64,000 nucleotides of DNA, taken from the NCBI RefSeq assembly GCF_021190955.1, contig NZ_JAIOAO010000002.1, positions 1-64,000 of the forward strand. Direction: 5' to 3'. A model generated the notes under the pieces. It was not told the origin of the DNA and searched no databases. It worked only from the letters and a program-made list of their open reading frames with translations. The DNA comes from Parachryseolinea silvisoli (GTDB lineage: Bacteria; Bacteroidota; Bacteroidia; Cytophagales; Cyclobacteriaceae). Positions 43,961 to 54,500 of the stretch are shown here, piece by piece; within the stretch, counting starts at the first letter, position 1, and the number at the start of each line of letters is the position of its first letter. The position numbers were made by a program, and so were the translations under genes.

Positions 43961-46006
43961 CTACCGCGGGTACGCCTCCAGCAGCAGGTGTTGGGTAAAC
44001 GTCACCGGGAGCTTCGGATTTGCATGCGACACCTCGCCCAGCGTAACATTGTTTACATAGTCGCGTACAGTATATACTTTGTCCTCCAGGCCGCGCAGCT
44101 CCACAGCGCCATTCCATTGGTCGCTATAAAAGGCATAGTGCAATGTATCGCCCTTCTGCACCACGTGTGTTTCCGGCAGGTCATAGCCCAACGTATAGAG
44201 CTCACCGCGATAGGGCTCTTTCGAAAGCATCTTCCGGTGATACAACATAAACCATTTTTTCCAAAGTTGTTCTTTCTCCGGCGTCAACAGGTTATCTTCT
44301 GTTACCGCCGGGTTTTCTTTGGGCCAGGTAAACTTCGTCCCCAGCACTGCGCCAATGCCAAACGATGACGCAAAGTCCTTACGGCCATCACTGAGCTCCA
44401 CATGGTCGCCGAAGTACGCGGTCTTCCCAATCAACGCTTTATACGCTCGCCCCTTCAACCGCACCTGCCAGCTGTTGAGTGGATCAGACGCTACCGCCTG
44501 ATTCATATAGGGCATATTAAAGACCGACATGCACGTGCCACACGGACAGTTTTGAATAAGCGCATGCGGATTGATATGTTTTGCTTCCTGCCAAATGGTA
44601 TGAAAGAACTGTGGCAGGTCGCGCACGGCTTGCTCGGGGTCCGTGCCACCAAGGTGTGTATTGTAATCCGGCGGCACCGCATTCATATGCTGGCCGTCCA
44701 TCTTCAAGCCGTCAAAGCCCCACTGCCGCATAAACAGGTCGACGGTCTCCTTTGTGTATTTTAATGTACCGGTATATCCCGGCGACAGATACCAGGCATC
44801 CCACCAGGTAATCTGCTGTGGTTTCCCCTCGGCATTGATCAGCCGCAGGTCCGGATGCGCTTGGATTACCTGGCTGCTGCTATCGGCGGCCAGCGGTGCC
44901 CACCATAACATGGCCTTCATGCCTTGTGCATGGATCTCATCCACCAATGCTTTCATCTGCGCATCGCCCCCGGGAAACTTGTTGGTGTTTACATGCCAGT
45001 CGCCTTCGGCTTGTTGGAAGCCGTCATCGATGGTCACCCATTTTATACCCAGTGATTTTACTTTCGGAAACGTGCCGCGGATTTCGTCGAGCGTCACTTC
45101 GCGCATATACCCCCACGCGCACCACGAAGATTCAAAAGCGCCTTCCTCCGGCTCGGGGAATGTCAGGCCACGCGCCTGCAACAAAGTGCCGTATTGTTTC
45201 AGCGCGGTATAATAATCGCCGTGGTGTATCAGCACGAACGTTTCATCTGTGTGCAGTGTATCGCCCGGTGCCAGGGGATACGGTTGGTCATAGGTCCTGG
45301 ATATTTGTACCGTTGTCTGCCCCGCCGCGTCGACTGACACCGGCAACTCCACCAGCCGCGGCGCCAGCTCCACGTGTCCCACGGCCAGACCGTGATCGGC
45401 GTGCCACACATCCGTTACGGGAATGCCGCCACCATAGTCGGAGTTGTTCATGCCCATATAGTTCCGTTGGTAGAAGCCTGGCTTCAACGGCAATACCCAG
45501 TCGCGCCGCTCACCGGTCGACTCCCCCTGGAAGGACCAGCCTACGACGGTATCCTGAACCGGTAAAAGTGTATAATGATGATTAACCCATTGCCGGATCC
45601 GCACGGGCTTATCCGCTTCGTTTACGTACGCGGCTTGCAGCAACATCAGATCGGGAAAAGCACTGTATACCTTGAGCGTGACAATCTTTCTGATCGTATG
45701 ACCCGCTGTATCGGCTACCCCTTGAATAACCCACCGGGTACCAGCGCCAATCTGATCGGAAAAAGCTGCTGATTCCTTTTTATCGATGCGAAAGTCCCGC
45801 AGCGTGTCCGTCGCCGTCACGAGATACTCGGTAGCGGCTGTTCCTGTCGTAAAGGGTTTGGACTGCGCGGCCGCGGATTGCACTGCCACGTGCAGTTTGT
45901 CATTCACCGATACCTGCAGGTTGCCATGCTGCCACGACAACGGCGTCTCACGGCAGGCGACCACGACCAGGCATACAAGAAAGGCTGCAACGATACGGCA
46001 GGGCAT
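43961..46006 (-). CDS. GH36-type alpha-galactosidase lipoprotein
   Basis: A 681-residue enzyme. A lipoprotein signal (MPCRIVAAFLVCLVVVACRE, Cys about 18) puts it at the envelope; ATG at 46006 was preferred because the longer frame overlaps the aldolase gene. An N-terminal beta-sandwich is followed by the TIM barrel: WVTIDDGFQQAEGDW (about 336-350), LWWAPLAADSS, the nucleophile Asp in FDGLKMDGQHM (about 448), the NCPCGTCMSV loop and ASDPLNSWQVR with a candidate acid/base Asp. GH36 relatives release alpha-galactose or alpha-N-acetylgalactosamine; the operon favours an alpha-galactosaminide-related substrate, but this is inferred. Confidence 0.85.
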   Translation of the reverse strand: MPCRIVAAFLVCLVVVACRETPLSWQHGNLQVSVNDKLHVAVQSAAAQSKPFTTGTAATEYLVTATDTLRDFRIDKKESAAFSDQIGAGTRWVIQGVADTAGHTIRKIVTLKVYSAFPDLMLLQAAYVNEADKPVRIRQWVNHHYTLLPVQDTVVGWSFQGESTGERRDWVLPLKPGFYQRNYMGMNNSDYGGGIPVTDVWHADHGLAVGHVELAPRLVELPVSVDAAGQTTVQISRTYDQPYPLAPGDTLHTDETFVLIHHGDYYTALKQYGTLLQARGLTFPEPEEGAFESSWCAWGYMREVTLDEIRGTFPKVKSLGIKWVTIDDGFQQAEGDWHVNTNKFPGGDAQMKALVDEIHAQGMKAMLWWAPLAADSSSQVIQAHPDLRLINAEGKPQQITWWDAWYLSPGYTGTLKYTKETVDLFMRQWGFDGLKMDGQHMNAVPPDYNTHLGGTDPEQAVRDLPQFFHTIWQEAKHINPHALIQNCPCGTCMSVFNMPYMNQAVASDPLNSWQVRLKGRAYKALIGKTAYFGDHVELSDGRKDFASSFGIGAVLGTKFTWPKENPAVTEDNLLTPEKEQLWKKWFMLYHRKMLSKEPYRGELYTLGYDLPETHVVQKGDTLHYAFYSDQWNGAVELRGLEDKVYTVRDYVNNVTLGEVSHANPKLPVTFTQHLLLEAYPR

Positions 46007-46040
46007 AGGTAGTAAAAGGTTTAAGGTTAAAAACTGTGCC

Positions 46041-46862
46041 TTATCGCGGCGATACAACGTCCAGCTTTTCCTCGATCAATTTCCTGACCGACGCTGTCGC
46101 CACGGGAAACACCTTGCGTAAATCAATCTCGTCGTTGTCGCGCAACGTCGACTGCAAGGTTTTCATAAACATATTCTTGGTTTCGGTGGCCAGGTTCACT
46201 TTTGTAATGCCATTCTTCACCGCCTGTATGAGCTGATCATCCGGAATGCCCGAGCTGCCGTGCAGCACCAACGCTGCCGGTGTGGCCTGGTGAATCGACA
46301 GCAACAAGTCCAATTGTAGCTTCGGCGTCTCCTTGTAAAAACCGTGCGCCGAACCAATCGCAATCGCGAGCGCGCTGACACCCGTTTCCTCCACAAACCG
46401 TTGGGCTTCGTCGGGCTGAGTGTATTGGCTGGGCTGCTGTACTTGTCCCAGTTTGGCCACGTAACCCAGCTCAGCCTCTACGTTGGCATTATACGAAGCG
46501 GCCAGCTTCACCACTTCACGGCTGATCTTTACGTTCTCATCAAACGACTTTTCGCTGGCGTCGATCATGACCGAATCAAACCCCGCGTCCAGACATTGGT
46601 GCACAACGTCGCGCGAGCTTCCGTGATCCAGGTGCAGCCAACCTTCCACGCCGTAAGCCTTCAGCGCTTCACGCGCCATCGCCGCCGCCAGGTTTATCCC
46701 CAGGTATTGCAGCGAGCTTTCCGACAATTGAAGAATGATCGATTTGTTCCGCGCCCGGGCCGCCTGCAATACACCCGACAAGGTTTCGAAGTTGTAAAAG
46801 TTGGTGGCCAGCAAAGCTTTTCCTTCGCGGCTACAGGTGCTCAGTTTTTCCTGTAAGGTCAT
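46041..46862 (-). CDS. Class II fructose/tagatose-bisphosphate aldolase (KbaY/GatY type)
   Basis: A 273-residue zinc aldolase with the family sites LHLDHGSS (zinc His, about 79), DASEKSFDENV, EAELGYVAKLG (about 132-142), IGSAHGFYK (about 175-183), LHGSSGI (about 208-214) and VNLATETKN. The size and motifs fit the KbaY/GatY group, which cleaves tagatose-1,6-bisphosphate to dihydroxyacetone phosphate and glyceraldehyde-3-phosphate. It lies 2 bases after the PfkB kinase gene and two genes after agaS, so it should complete galactosamine breakdown. Confidence 0.88.
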   Translation of the reverse strand: MTLQEKLSTCSREGKALLATNFYNFETLSGVLQAARARNKSIILQLSESSLQYLGINLAAAMAREALKAYGVEGWLHLDHGSSRDVVHQCLDAGFDSVMIDASEKSFDENVKISREVVKLAASYNANVEAELGYVAKLGQVQQPSQYTQPDEAQRFVEETGVSALAIAIGSAHGFYKETPKLQLDLLLSIHQATPAALVLHGSSGIPDDQLIQAVKNGITKVNLATETKNMFMKTLQSTLRDNDEIDLRKVFPVATASVRKLIEEKLDVVSPR

Positions 46863-46864
46863 GA

Positions 46865-47812
46865 TTAGAATGAATAGTTGAATGTTGTTGCGGCAATGGT
46901 CTTCACCAATGCCAGACTTTCAAAAGCGCCCGTGCCACCGGGACGTGTTGTATTGATCGCACCGGTCAGTGCGCCAAACTCGAGACAGGTCTGGTCGCTG
47001 GCGCCTGCGATAAACCGGTGTATAAAGCCCGAGTCAAAGCTGTCGCCTGCCCCAATGCTATCGACTACATCTTTATTTAAAAACGCCGGCTGGTGCAGTA
47101 ATTCCTTCCCGTTCCACAGGTAGGCGCCTTCACTACCATGCTTCACCACCACTTTGCGGGCAAAGGGTTTGATAACATTCAGCGCCGTCGTGAGGTTGTC
47201 CTGGTGTGTAAAAGCTTTCAGCTCATTGATGTTCGGCATAAAGACATCGACGTGGGGCAGCAGCTGTTGCAGGTTCACATCCCACTGCTCGGCCGGATCC
47301 CACTGCGGATCCAGGGATGTTGTCAGTCCTGCATCTTTCGCGTTTTTAAACAGCGCAACAATATCTTTCCTAAGCCCTGCCTGCAGAAACACCGAGCTGA
47401 GATGCAGGTGTCGTGCCTTTTGTAATGCTTCGGCCGTGATGTCTGGCAGCGTAAGGTGACTCATGGCGCCAGGGTAAGTCACCATAGCACGGTCTTCCCC
47501 AAAGTTGAGGACGATAGTAGCGCCCGTGTTATGTGTCGTCGCCCGTAGTATATGCGAAGTGTCAACACCACGCGCCTGCAAACTTGATAGTATGAGGTCG
47601 CCAAAGTTGTCATGGCCCAACCGCCCGAGGAACGCCACACGCGAGCCCACCGTGCTTAGGTTGCTGGCGAAGATCGCCGAGCTGCTGCCCATCGTCAGGG
47701 TCATGTTGTCGGCCAGTACTTCCTTGCCGACCTCGGGAAACTTATCGATCTGGTTGAGGATCAAATCAACGTTCAATTCTCCGACAACCAGTACATCAAA
47801 AGGTTTGCTCAT
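46865..47812 (-). CDS. PfkB-family sugar(-phosphate) kinase, probable tagatose-6-phosphate kinase
   Basis: A 315-residue ribokinase-fold kinase. The N-terminal VVGELNVDLIL, the MGSSSAIFASNLSTVGSRVAFLGRLGHDNFG region (about 41-71) and the C-terminal signature DSIGAGDSFDSGFIHRF with catalytic Asp in GAGD (about 255) are clear. PfkB sequence alone does not fix the substrate. Its place between agaS and the aldolase makes tagatose-6-phosphate (to tagatose-1,6-bisphosphate) the best guess; N-acetylgalactosamine kinase activity is an alternative, since no AgaK is seen. Confidence 0.8.
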   Translation of the reverse strand: MSKPFDVLVVGELNVDLILNQIDKFPEVGKEVLADNMTLTMGSSSAIFASNLSTVGSRVAFLGRLGHDNFGDLILSSLQARGVDTSHILRATTHNTGATIVLNFGEDRAMVTYPGAMSHLTLPDITAEALQKARHLHLSSVFLQAGLRKDIVALFKNAKDAGLTTSLDPQWDPAEQWDVNLQQLLPHVDVFMPNINELKAFTHQDNLTTALNVIKPFARKVVVKHGSEGAYLWNGKELLHQPAFLNKDVVDSIGAGDSFDSGFIHRFIAGASDQTCLEFGALTGAINTTRPGGTGAFESLALVKTIAATTFNYSF

Positions 47813-47818
47813 GATACG

Positions 47819-48985
47819 TTAGCGGGTTCCGTTCAACGCATAGATTTGTACTCCTTCCACCACACGCGTAATCGCGCCTGTGGCCGACGGCGCATCGGGC
47901 TTCAACCCCAGTTGCAGCGACTTGAAAAACCCCAGCAACTGTGCCGGCACGATTGCCGCTACCGTCAGAAACTCTTCACCGACACTAGCCGCTCCGTTCG
48001 ACAGGGTGATCAGGTGATCGAGTGTTATACCTTTCGGCGCTGTTTCGGCAATGCCGATCTCCGCGAGCGGAGGCGTGCCCTTCTTCATCGCGACCACCAG
48101 GTCTTTTTCATATTGCTGCGCGTGCGGGTTGTTGGAAAATGTATAGACTACCAGGGTTTGCGAATCGATCACCGCCTTCGGCCCATGCCGAAAGCCCAGG
48201 TACGAATCGTTTTTACAAATCACCTGACCGTCGGTCAGCTCTTGTAACTTCAGGTGCCCTTCGGTCGCCGTACCGTACAGCGGTCCCCCGCCCAGGAACA
48301 CCGCCCGCTGAAAGTCCAGCGCGGCGATCGCTTTCAGCTCGGGTATATCTTTTGTTATTACCTTCTCGGCATAACGCGCCAGTGTCACCACCGTGGCTTG
48401 CTGATCCGCAACGGTCTCTATAGTCGCCAGCAGCTTACCCGCCAGCAACATACCGGAATAGCTACTGGTCATTGCCAGACTCTGATCATTTGCCTCCGCC
48501 GGCAACGTATATACATATTTAGGATTGGGGGATGGGGACATTGCCAGTAATCCTTCCGGATTACAGGTAATCACCAAATGAAAGCATTGCTGACAGATCT
48601 CGTCCGCTAACCGCACGGCGGCGGCACTCTCCGGACTGTTGCCGGACCGCGCAAAAGATACCAGCAACGTAGGTACCTCCGGCAGCAGGTAGTCCTGTGG
48701 ATGCGACACGAGGTCGGTTGTCGAGATGGCCTCCGTGAGGATCCCCCGGCCGCGCTGAAATGCACCGCGAAGCGACAAGCCAATAAAGGCACTTGTGCCC
48801 GCCCCGGTCAGAATGATGCGGCGAACGCTCTTGGTTGCCTGAAAAAACTGTTCAATCTCCGGCCGACGGGTATTCGCCTCTTCCCAGATTTTCAGCCAGA
48901 GCGCAGGCTGCTGGGAAATTTCCCTGGCCGTGTGAATAGCCCCCAGGCGGGTCAATTCGTCAACGGGGAAATCCAAGTATTTCAT
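47819..48985 (-). CDS. agaS: AgaS-type sugar isomerase/deaminase (SIS domains)
   Basis: A 388-residue protein with two SIS phosphosugar domains. It has the AgaS-specific pattern: HTAREISQQPALW (about 18-30), ILTGAGTSAFIGLSLRG (about 58-74), LLVSFARSGNSPESAAAV (about 107-124), an ANDQSLAMTSSYSGMLLA-like segment (about 161-178) and YLGFRHGPKAV (about 263-273). AgaS converts galactosamine-6-phosphate to tagatose-6-phosphate with release of ammonia. It is the first gene of the operon and divergent from the AgaR-like regulator. A perfect TACCTTTG -7 box (complement of 49012-49019) lies just upstream. Confidence 0.9.
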   Translation of the reverse strand: MKYLDFPVDELTRLGAIHTAREISQQPALWLKIWEEANTRRPEIEQFFQATKSVRRIILTGAGTSAFIGLSLRGAFQRGRGILTEAISTTDLVSHPQDYLLPEVPTLLVSFARSGNSPESAAAVRLADEICQQCFHLVITCNPEGLLAMSPSPNPKYVYTLPAEANDQSLAMTSSYSGMLLAGKLLATIETVADQQATVVTLARYAEKVITKDIPELKAIAALDFQRAVFLGGGPLYGTATEGHLKLQELTDGQVICKNDSYLGFRHGPKAVIDSQTLVVYTFSNNPHAQQYEKDLVVAMKKGTPPLAEIGIAETAPKGITLDHLITLSNGAASVGEEFLTVAAIVPAQLLGFFKSLQLGLKPDAPSATGAITRVVEGVQIYALNGTR

Positions 48986-49011
48986 AGCTTTTATTTAAAA
49001 GTGTTCGACGC

Positions 49012-49080
49012 CAAAGGTAGAGGAAGTTAAACTAATATTCTTTCGTTTCGTTATTTTAATTTATAGTAATCTTTCTTTTT
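49012..49080. promoter_or_regulatory. Divergent control region with AgaR-like operator motifs
   Basis: Between agaS (minus) and the DeoR regulator (plus). The agaS -7 box TACCTTTG is the complement of 49012-49019. Just upstream is a tandem TTTCGTTTCGTTATTTTAA (49041-49059), close to the TTTCRTTTYRTTT consensus I recall for E. coli AgaR, overlapping where the -33 element should be. A second T-rich word, TAATCTTTCTTTT (49067-49079), recurs inverted at 58014-58026 in another control region of the locus. Motifs are seen; regulator binding is inferred. Confidence 0.55.
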
Positions 49081-49183
49081 ATTACAATTCACAGACACAG
49101 ATTAATTCTGAGGCTTTCCGGCAGAGCGGCTACTTAATTTATTACTTTTATTTGTTCAAAAAACCCTTTTAATCGAAACCATA

Positions 49184-49963
49184 ATGTCCAGAAACCAAGA
49201 CTCCACTGTGTCCCGACGCAAGGAAATCCTTCATATCCTTTCAGATAAAGGGGAAGTGTTCGTCGAGGACCTGGTCGAGCGTTTTAAAGTGAGCGGTGTC
49301 ACCGTCCGCAACGACCTGGACCAGCTCGAACAAAAGAATCTCTTGATCCGTGCGCGCGGCGGCGCCATCAAAATGGAAACCGGTGTTGCGATTGATCAGC
49401 GTGTCGTTGACAAGAACCGCATCAATTTCCAGGAGAAATCCCGCATCGGTCGCAAAGCCTCGCAGTTGGTGGTCGAATCCGACACCATCATTATCGACTC
49501 GGGCTCCACCACCGCCGAAATGGTACGCAACCTCCCCGAGCTGCAAGACCTGACCGTGATTACAAACGCGATGAACATTGCCAACCAGCTGATCACACGG
49601 CCGAACATCAACGTCATCATTCCCGGTGGCTACCTGCGCAAAAACTCGCTCTCCCTCGTCGGTCCCCAGGCAGAAAAGAGCCTGCGCAACTTCAATGTCG
49701 ACAAAGCCTTTCTCGGCGTCGACGGCTTCGACACCAAACACGGCATCTATACCCCCAACGTAGAAGAAGCACGCCTGAACGAGATCATGATTGAAATCTC
49801 TAAGGAAGTGATTTTATTAGCCGACTCCAGCAAATTCACCCGCCGTAGTTTTGCCTTTATCTGCTCCATTGATCAGATCAATAAGGTCATTACGGATAAT
49901 GGTATCAAGCCAGATGATAAGAAGCGGTTGGAGGATGCGGGCGTGCAAGTGATCATCGTCTAA
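49184..49963 (+). CDS. DeoR-family transcriptional repressor, AgaR-like
   Basis: A 259-residue regulator with an N-terminal winged helix-turn-helix (RRKEILHILSDKGEVFVEDLVERFKVSGVTVRNDL, about 11-45) and a C-terminal sugar-phosphate sensor domain (IIDSGSTTAEMVRNL near 104, VDKAFLGVDGFDTKHGIYTPNVEEARLN near 170). The sensor half is close to E. coli AgaR as I recall it. It is divergent from agaS and likely represses the amino-sugar operons until a sugar phosphate, such as galactosamine-6-phosphate, binds. Its stop faces susD across a dyad. Confidence 0.85.
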   Translation: MSRNQDSTVSRRKEILHILSDKGEVFVEDLVERFKVSGVTVRNDLDQLEQKNLLIRARGGAIKMETGVAIDQRVVDKNRINFQEKSRIGRKASQLVVESDTIIIDSGSTTAEMVRNLPELQDLTVITNAMNIANQLITRPNINVIIPGGYLRKNSLSLVGPQAEKSLRNFNVDKAFLGVDGFDTKHGIYTPNVEEARLNEIMIEISKEVILLADSSKFTRRSFAFICSIDQINKVITDNGIKPDDKKRLEDAGVQVIIV

Positions 49964-49968
49964 ACGGT

Positions 49969-50014
49969 GGAGCAAGAAATAACTGTACCCTAAACACAGT
50001 TACTTCTTAGCTCC
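49969..50014. terminator. Dyad between convergent deoR-type and susD genes
   Basis: Left arm 49969-49986 (GGAGCAAGAAATAACTGT) and right arm 49996-50014 (complement reads GGAGCTAAGAAGTAACTGT) pair over 17 positions with one bulge and one mismatch, around a 9-base loop. It lies between two converging stops and probably ends both transcripts, though it lacks a clean T-tract. Confidence 0.7.
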
Positions 50015-50035
50015 AACAAACCAAATCTTACTCCA

Positions 50036-51493
50036 TTAGTCATTCTGCTCCGCCAACGGATTTGCCAGGCGTTCATCCTGCGGTATAAAATATATATTCC
50101 GGGCGGCATCCCAATTCACTACTTCATGCGGCTGCACCCCGGGGAAATTCCGATCCATTGGCAATTTATTCCGGAATAAATCAACGGTCCGGTGGCCTTC
50201 ATACGCCAGCTCCATTCGCCGCTCTTGCAACACCGCGCCTAAAACCGATGTGGCACCCTGAAGATCCCCCAGGGTATACAGATCGCCCGCTGCTATACCA
50301 GCCCGCGTACGAATGACATTGATATCATCCAACGCCAGCTGATCCTGCCCCTTCTTCGCGTACGCTTCCGCGCGGTTCAAATACATCTCTGCTAAGCGCA
50401 CTACATGCGGCGAGCTCAGCGTTACAATACCATCCTGATAAGAGAACTTCGTAATAAAGTATTTGGGAATCCCGTTGCGCTCGGCGACCGTTACACCGTC
50501 TTCTTCATACTGCGGCCTGATCAACGTGTTGCGAACATCTTCCGGATGCTGCTCCAACAACAACCGCAGCGGCTCCGACACATAGACCTCTCCCCAGCCT
50601 TTGACATCGGTCAGGTACATCGACCCGATAGATCCGTCACCCAGATCATCCTGCAACGCGTGCTTTATCACGAAGATTGACTCTGAATACTTTGGTGTAT
50701 TCCAAAACATATCCACGTAATTTTCCTTCGGCGTCAGCGCCACCAATGGCGAGGCGATAGTCTTATTAGCATATTCAATCGCTTTATCATATTGATCCAT
50801 GTACAGGTACACACGCGACAGCAATGCCCAGGCGGCTTCTTTAGAAGCATATTCCACGCCGCGACGCTCACCGTTCTCCATCAGCGCGGCAGCTTTCTCC
50901 AGGTCGGCCACCACCTGGTCATACGACTCACCTACCGTGGCCCGCGGCATCTTGGCGGGGTCTGTACTGGTGAGCCTCAGCACGACGCCGTTGTTACCTG
51001 TACCCTGCGTATAGGGTTTCGCGAAAAGCCGCAGCAGATCGGTATAGGCCATTGCCCGCAGGAAGTAGTTCTCTCCCAACAGATAGTCATTGGCAGGATC
51101 CTGTCCTTCCGTGACCGATTCGATATTCTGGTTCACCGAGTTGATGATCTTATACGCTACGTACCACACATACGTCGCATTTTCCATCCCTGCATAGTGC
51201 TGCCGCGTGGCAGATAAGAACAGCGGGTCTTCGGTGGTGCCGCTTAGCGTGACGTTATCGCTGGAGTATTCCAGCATCATGTGCAGGTTGCGCGCGTACG
51301 TACTACGAAAGTCGAACGCTCCTTTGTACTCCAGCTGGTCTTTCATGAGCGAGTAGGCGCCGTCGGTGGCATACTTCAACGCATTGGGTACGGAGGGCAG
51401 GTTGTCTTTGGTAACGCCGTTGAAAGGATCGACCTGCAGGTCGCAGGCGCTGAGCGTCAGCAGCGCGGCAGCAAAATATAGTTTGAGTTTCAT
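50036..51493 (-). CDS. RagB/SusD-family glycan-binding lipoprotein
   Basis: A 485-residue outer-membrane lipoprotein (lipobox LTLSAC, Cys about 17). It shows the SusD layout: an N-terminal SusD-like helical part with ENYFLRAMAYTDLLRLFAKPYTQG (about 142-165) and C-terminal ALDDINVIRTRAGIAAG plus LQERRMELAYEGHRTVDLFR (about 420-440). It caps the SusC channel encoded upstream and captures glycan fragments at the surface. It starts 12 bases after susC. The neighbouring genes point to an N-acetylgalactosamine-containing ligand. Confidence 0.93.
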   Translation of the reverse strand: MKLKLYFAAALLTLSACDLQVDPFNGVTKDNLPSVPNALKYATDGAYSLMKDQLEYKGAFDFRSTYARNLHMMLEYSSDNVTLSGTTEDPLFLSATRQHYAGMENATYVWYVAYKIINSVNQNIESVTEGQDPANDYLLGENYFLRAMAYTDLLRLFAKPYTQGTGNNGVVLRLTSTDPAKMPRATVGESYDQVVADLEKAAALMENGERRGVEYASKEAAWALLSRVYLYMDQYDKAIEYANKTIASPLVALTPKENYVDMFWNTPKYSESIFVIKHALQDDLGDGSIGSMYLTDVKGWGEVYVSEPLRLLLEQHPEDVRNTLIRPQYEEDGVTVAERNGIPKYFITKFSYQDGIVTLSSPHVVRLAEMYLNRAEAYAKKGQDQLALDDINVIRTRAGIAAGDLYTLGDLQGATSVLGAVLQERRMELAYEGHRTVDLFRNKLPMDRNFPGVQPHEVVNWDAARNIYFIPQDERLANPLAEQND

Positions 51494-51505
51494 GTGGGTT
51501 CGGGG

Positions 51506-54500
51506 TTAAAAGCTGATCTGAATACCTACGAGATACTGTTTGCTGATGGGATACTTGAAATACGACAAGCCAGCCGTGATGCCACGGGCATTGTCAGAAT
51601 AACCTGCCACTTCCGGGTCAAGCCCCGAGAATTTGGTGAAGGTAAACAGGTTGTCGCCCGAGACATAGATGTTGGCACCCGACAGTTTCAGCTTTGACAG
51701 CAGCGTTGCCGGCAGGTTGTAGTTGAGGGTGATGTTTCGAATACGCCAGAAACCCCCGTCCTCCAGATAACGCGACGACGCTTTATTAGAGTTGTTATTA
51801 CCACCAAACATAGGTTTAGGATGTGTGGCAATATCGCCGGGGTTGCGCCAACGCGACCAGCCATCGTCGAGCTTCATCATATTAAAATTGAACATAGCAC
51901 CATCAGCATCGACAAACTCACGGGTGCTGTGGTAAACGTCGTTGCCATATTGATACGACGACGATACGCTGAGCGTAAACGCTTGATACGTGAGCGTCGT
52001 ACTGAGACCACCAAACACCTTGGGTGTAGCCGAGCCAACAATCTGCAGGTTCTCCGACCGCGACGCTACATCGTATTGGTTGGTAACGCCATAGCCTACA
52101 ATGTTACCATCCGCATCGCGCTCGGTCGTCTGCCACTGCGGATCACCATTCTCCGGATTCACGCCTACCCACTTGGGCAGATACCAGGAGTTGACGTCTT
52201 CCCCGACTTGTATGACTTGTTTCACACCGTCGTTGCTGACGAAAATCTGTGTGACGCCATCATCCGCCAATGCCTTAACCTCGTTGGCGGCAGTGCCGAT
52301 GTTAAAGGCTACATTCCAGCGAAAGTCGCCTGTACGGACCATATCACCGTCGATGCCAAGCTCAATACCCCGGGTCTTCAGGCGACCAGCATTGCGCAAC
52401 ACACGCGCAATACCTTGGGAAGGTGGCTGCTGCACCCACAACAAAAGGCGGTCGGTATCCTTCATATACCCATCGATCGCCACGTTGATCCTGTTAAACA
52501 ATCCTACTTCGAGACCGACATCATACGTCTTGGTCTGTTCCCACGCCAAAACCGGGTTGGGTATATTGACGGGATAGCCTGCCGTGCCACCGTTGTACTG
52601 ATACGAGAAGTCGTATACACCGACATCATTGTTGGGGGGAACGTTATCGTTCCCCACGATGCCATAGCTGCCGCGGAGCTTGGCGAACGTTACCTGGTCT
52701 TTAATGCCACTAAAGAACTCTTCGCCGCTGATAATCCAGGAGGCCGATACAGCGCCAAAAGATCCCCAGCGCTTATCGATCGCAAACACAGAAGCACCGT
52801 CGCGGCGAAAAGAGCCTGTCAGGAAATATTTGTCTTTATAGTCATAATTGACCTCGGCCAGATACGACATCGCCCGACCTTCAGAATGCATGCCGTTGAT
52901 ATCTTGCGGCGTACCCACCGCCGAGGGAACCTTAATGCCTGAAGGTACACCAATGCCATTGCCGGCAGCATTTTCAGATTCTGAGTATTGTCCTTCAAAA
53001 CCGACGAAGCCACCGAGGTGGTGCTCGCCGAAATCGTGCTGCAGCCGGATGAGGTTTGTCGAAATGAGGCTGTACGAGTCGGATATGTCGTATGCCAGGG
53101 CTCCATCATAGGCAGCGCCTTCAATCGTCTTTACATCTTCGTAGGTGTCGCTGCGGTAGCTGGCATAGGCAAAGCGGTTCCGGGATTGCAACGTCAGCCA
53201 GGGCGTAATGGTCGCTGTCAGAATCGCATCACCGTTCAGGCTGAAGCTTTTGCCCGTATAGTCATTATACTGCGCGCTCTGTAAAATATTGTTTTTATCA
53301 CGCGACAGGAAACCTGGTGTGGTAGCATCGACATAGCGGATGTTGCCATTCTCGTCGTATGGCGAATCGTACGGCAGGTATAAAAAGGGCTGATAGGGCC
53401 ACCGCCAATGAGAGTTATTGGTCTTGTCGCGGGTAATGTTGAGATTCGTCGTGAGCTTTACTTTATTGGACAACTCGAAATCGAGGTTGGAACGGAAGTT
53501 GAACCGTTTATAGCCTGTAGTAAGCAAGGTGCCTTCTTCGTCATAGAAGTCGCCGGCGAGGTAGTATCCTACCTTGCCTGATTTGCCACGGGCTGAAATA
53601 TTGTGGTTCTGCACGAAGGCATCCTTATAAGAAAGATCTACCCAGTCATAATCTCGCTCCAGTAGCGTCCGTGGACGCAGTGCCAGGAACTGGGCTGAGC
53701 CGGGAAACATGGCACGCTCGGTTTCGTAGAGCTCTTCGGTGTTCATCATTTCGAAATTGCCCGTGGTGATCCTTCGCGTACCCAACGTGGTTTTGTATGT
53801 GATAACCGGCTTTTCAGAAATACCTTTTTTAGTGGTTATGATCAATACACCCGAGTTTGCGCGCGACCCGTAGAGGGCCGTTGCACCGGCATCTTTCAAC
53901 AGGGTGATACTTTCCACATCGTTGGGATTATAGGCACCGCCGACAATGCCATCTACCACCACCAGCGCCCCACGGCTGGCGCCCATGGACGATGCGCCGC
54001 GGACCTGCACCTGTGGTATGCTTCCGGGCGCGCCCGACAGCGTCGATACCTGCACGCCCGCTACTTTTCCCTGGAGTAAACTCTCGACACTCGACGTGGT
54101 CACACTCTTCAGCTTTTCACTGGAAAGATTCACGACGGCGCCGGTAATCTCCTGTTTGGTTTTTTCAGAGTAGCCTACTACCACAATCTCTGTCAGCTCG
54201 TCCACGGATTGGGTCAACGCAATGTCTACTGCGGTCTGTTGTCCGACCGTCACCTCTTCCGACTGATAGCCGATAAACGAAAAGACCAACACGTCGGCAT
54301 CACTCCCTACCTCCAGCGAATAGGCGCCATTGGCATCCGTGGTCGTTCCCTTTATCGTACCTTTTATCAACACGTTGACACCCGGCAAGGGACTGTTGTC
54401 GTCAATAGACCGGACAGTCCCCCGGACGGTCCTGACCTGAGCCTGCGCAGCAAATGCCGCCAGCAGGCAAAAGCAAAACACTCCCCAGGGAAGTTTTTTT

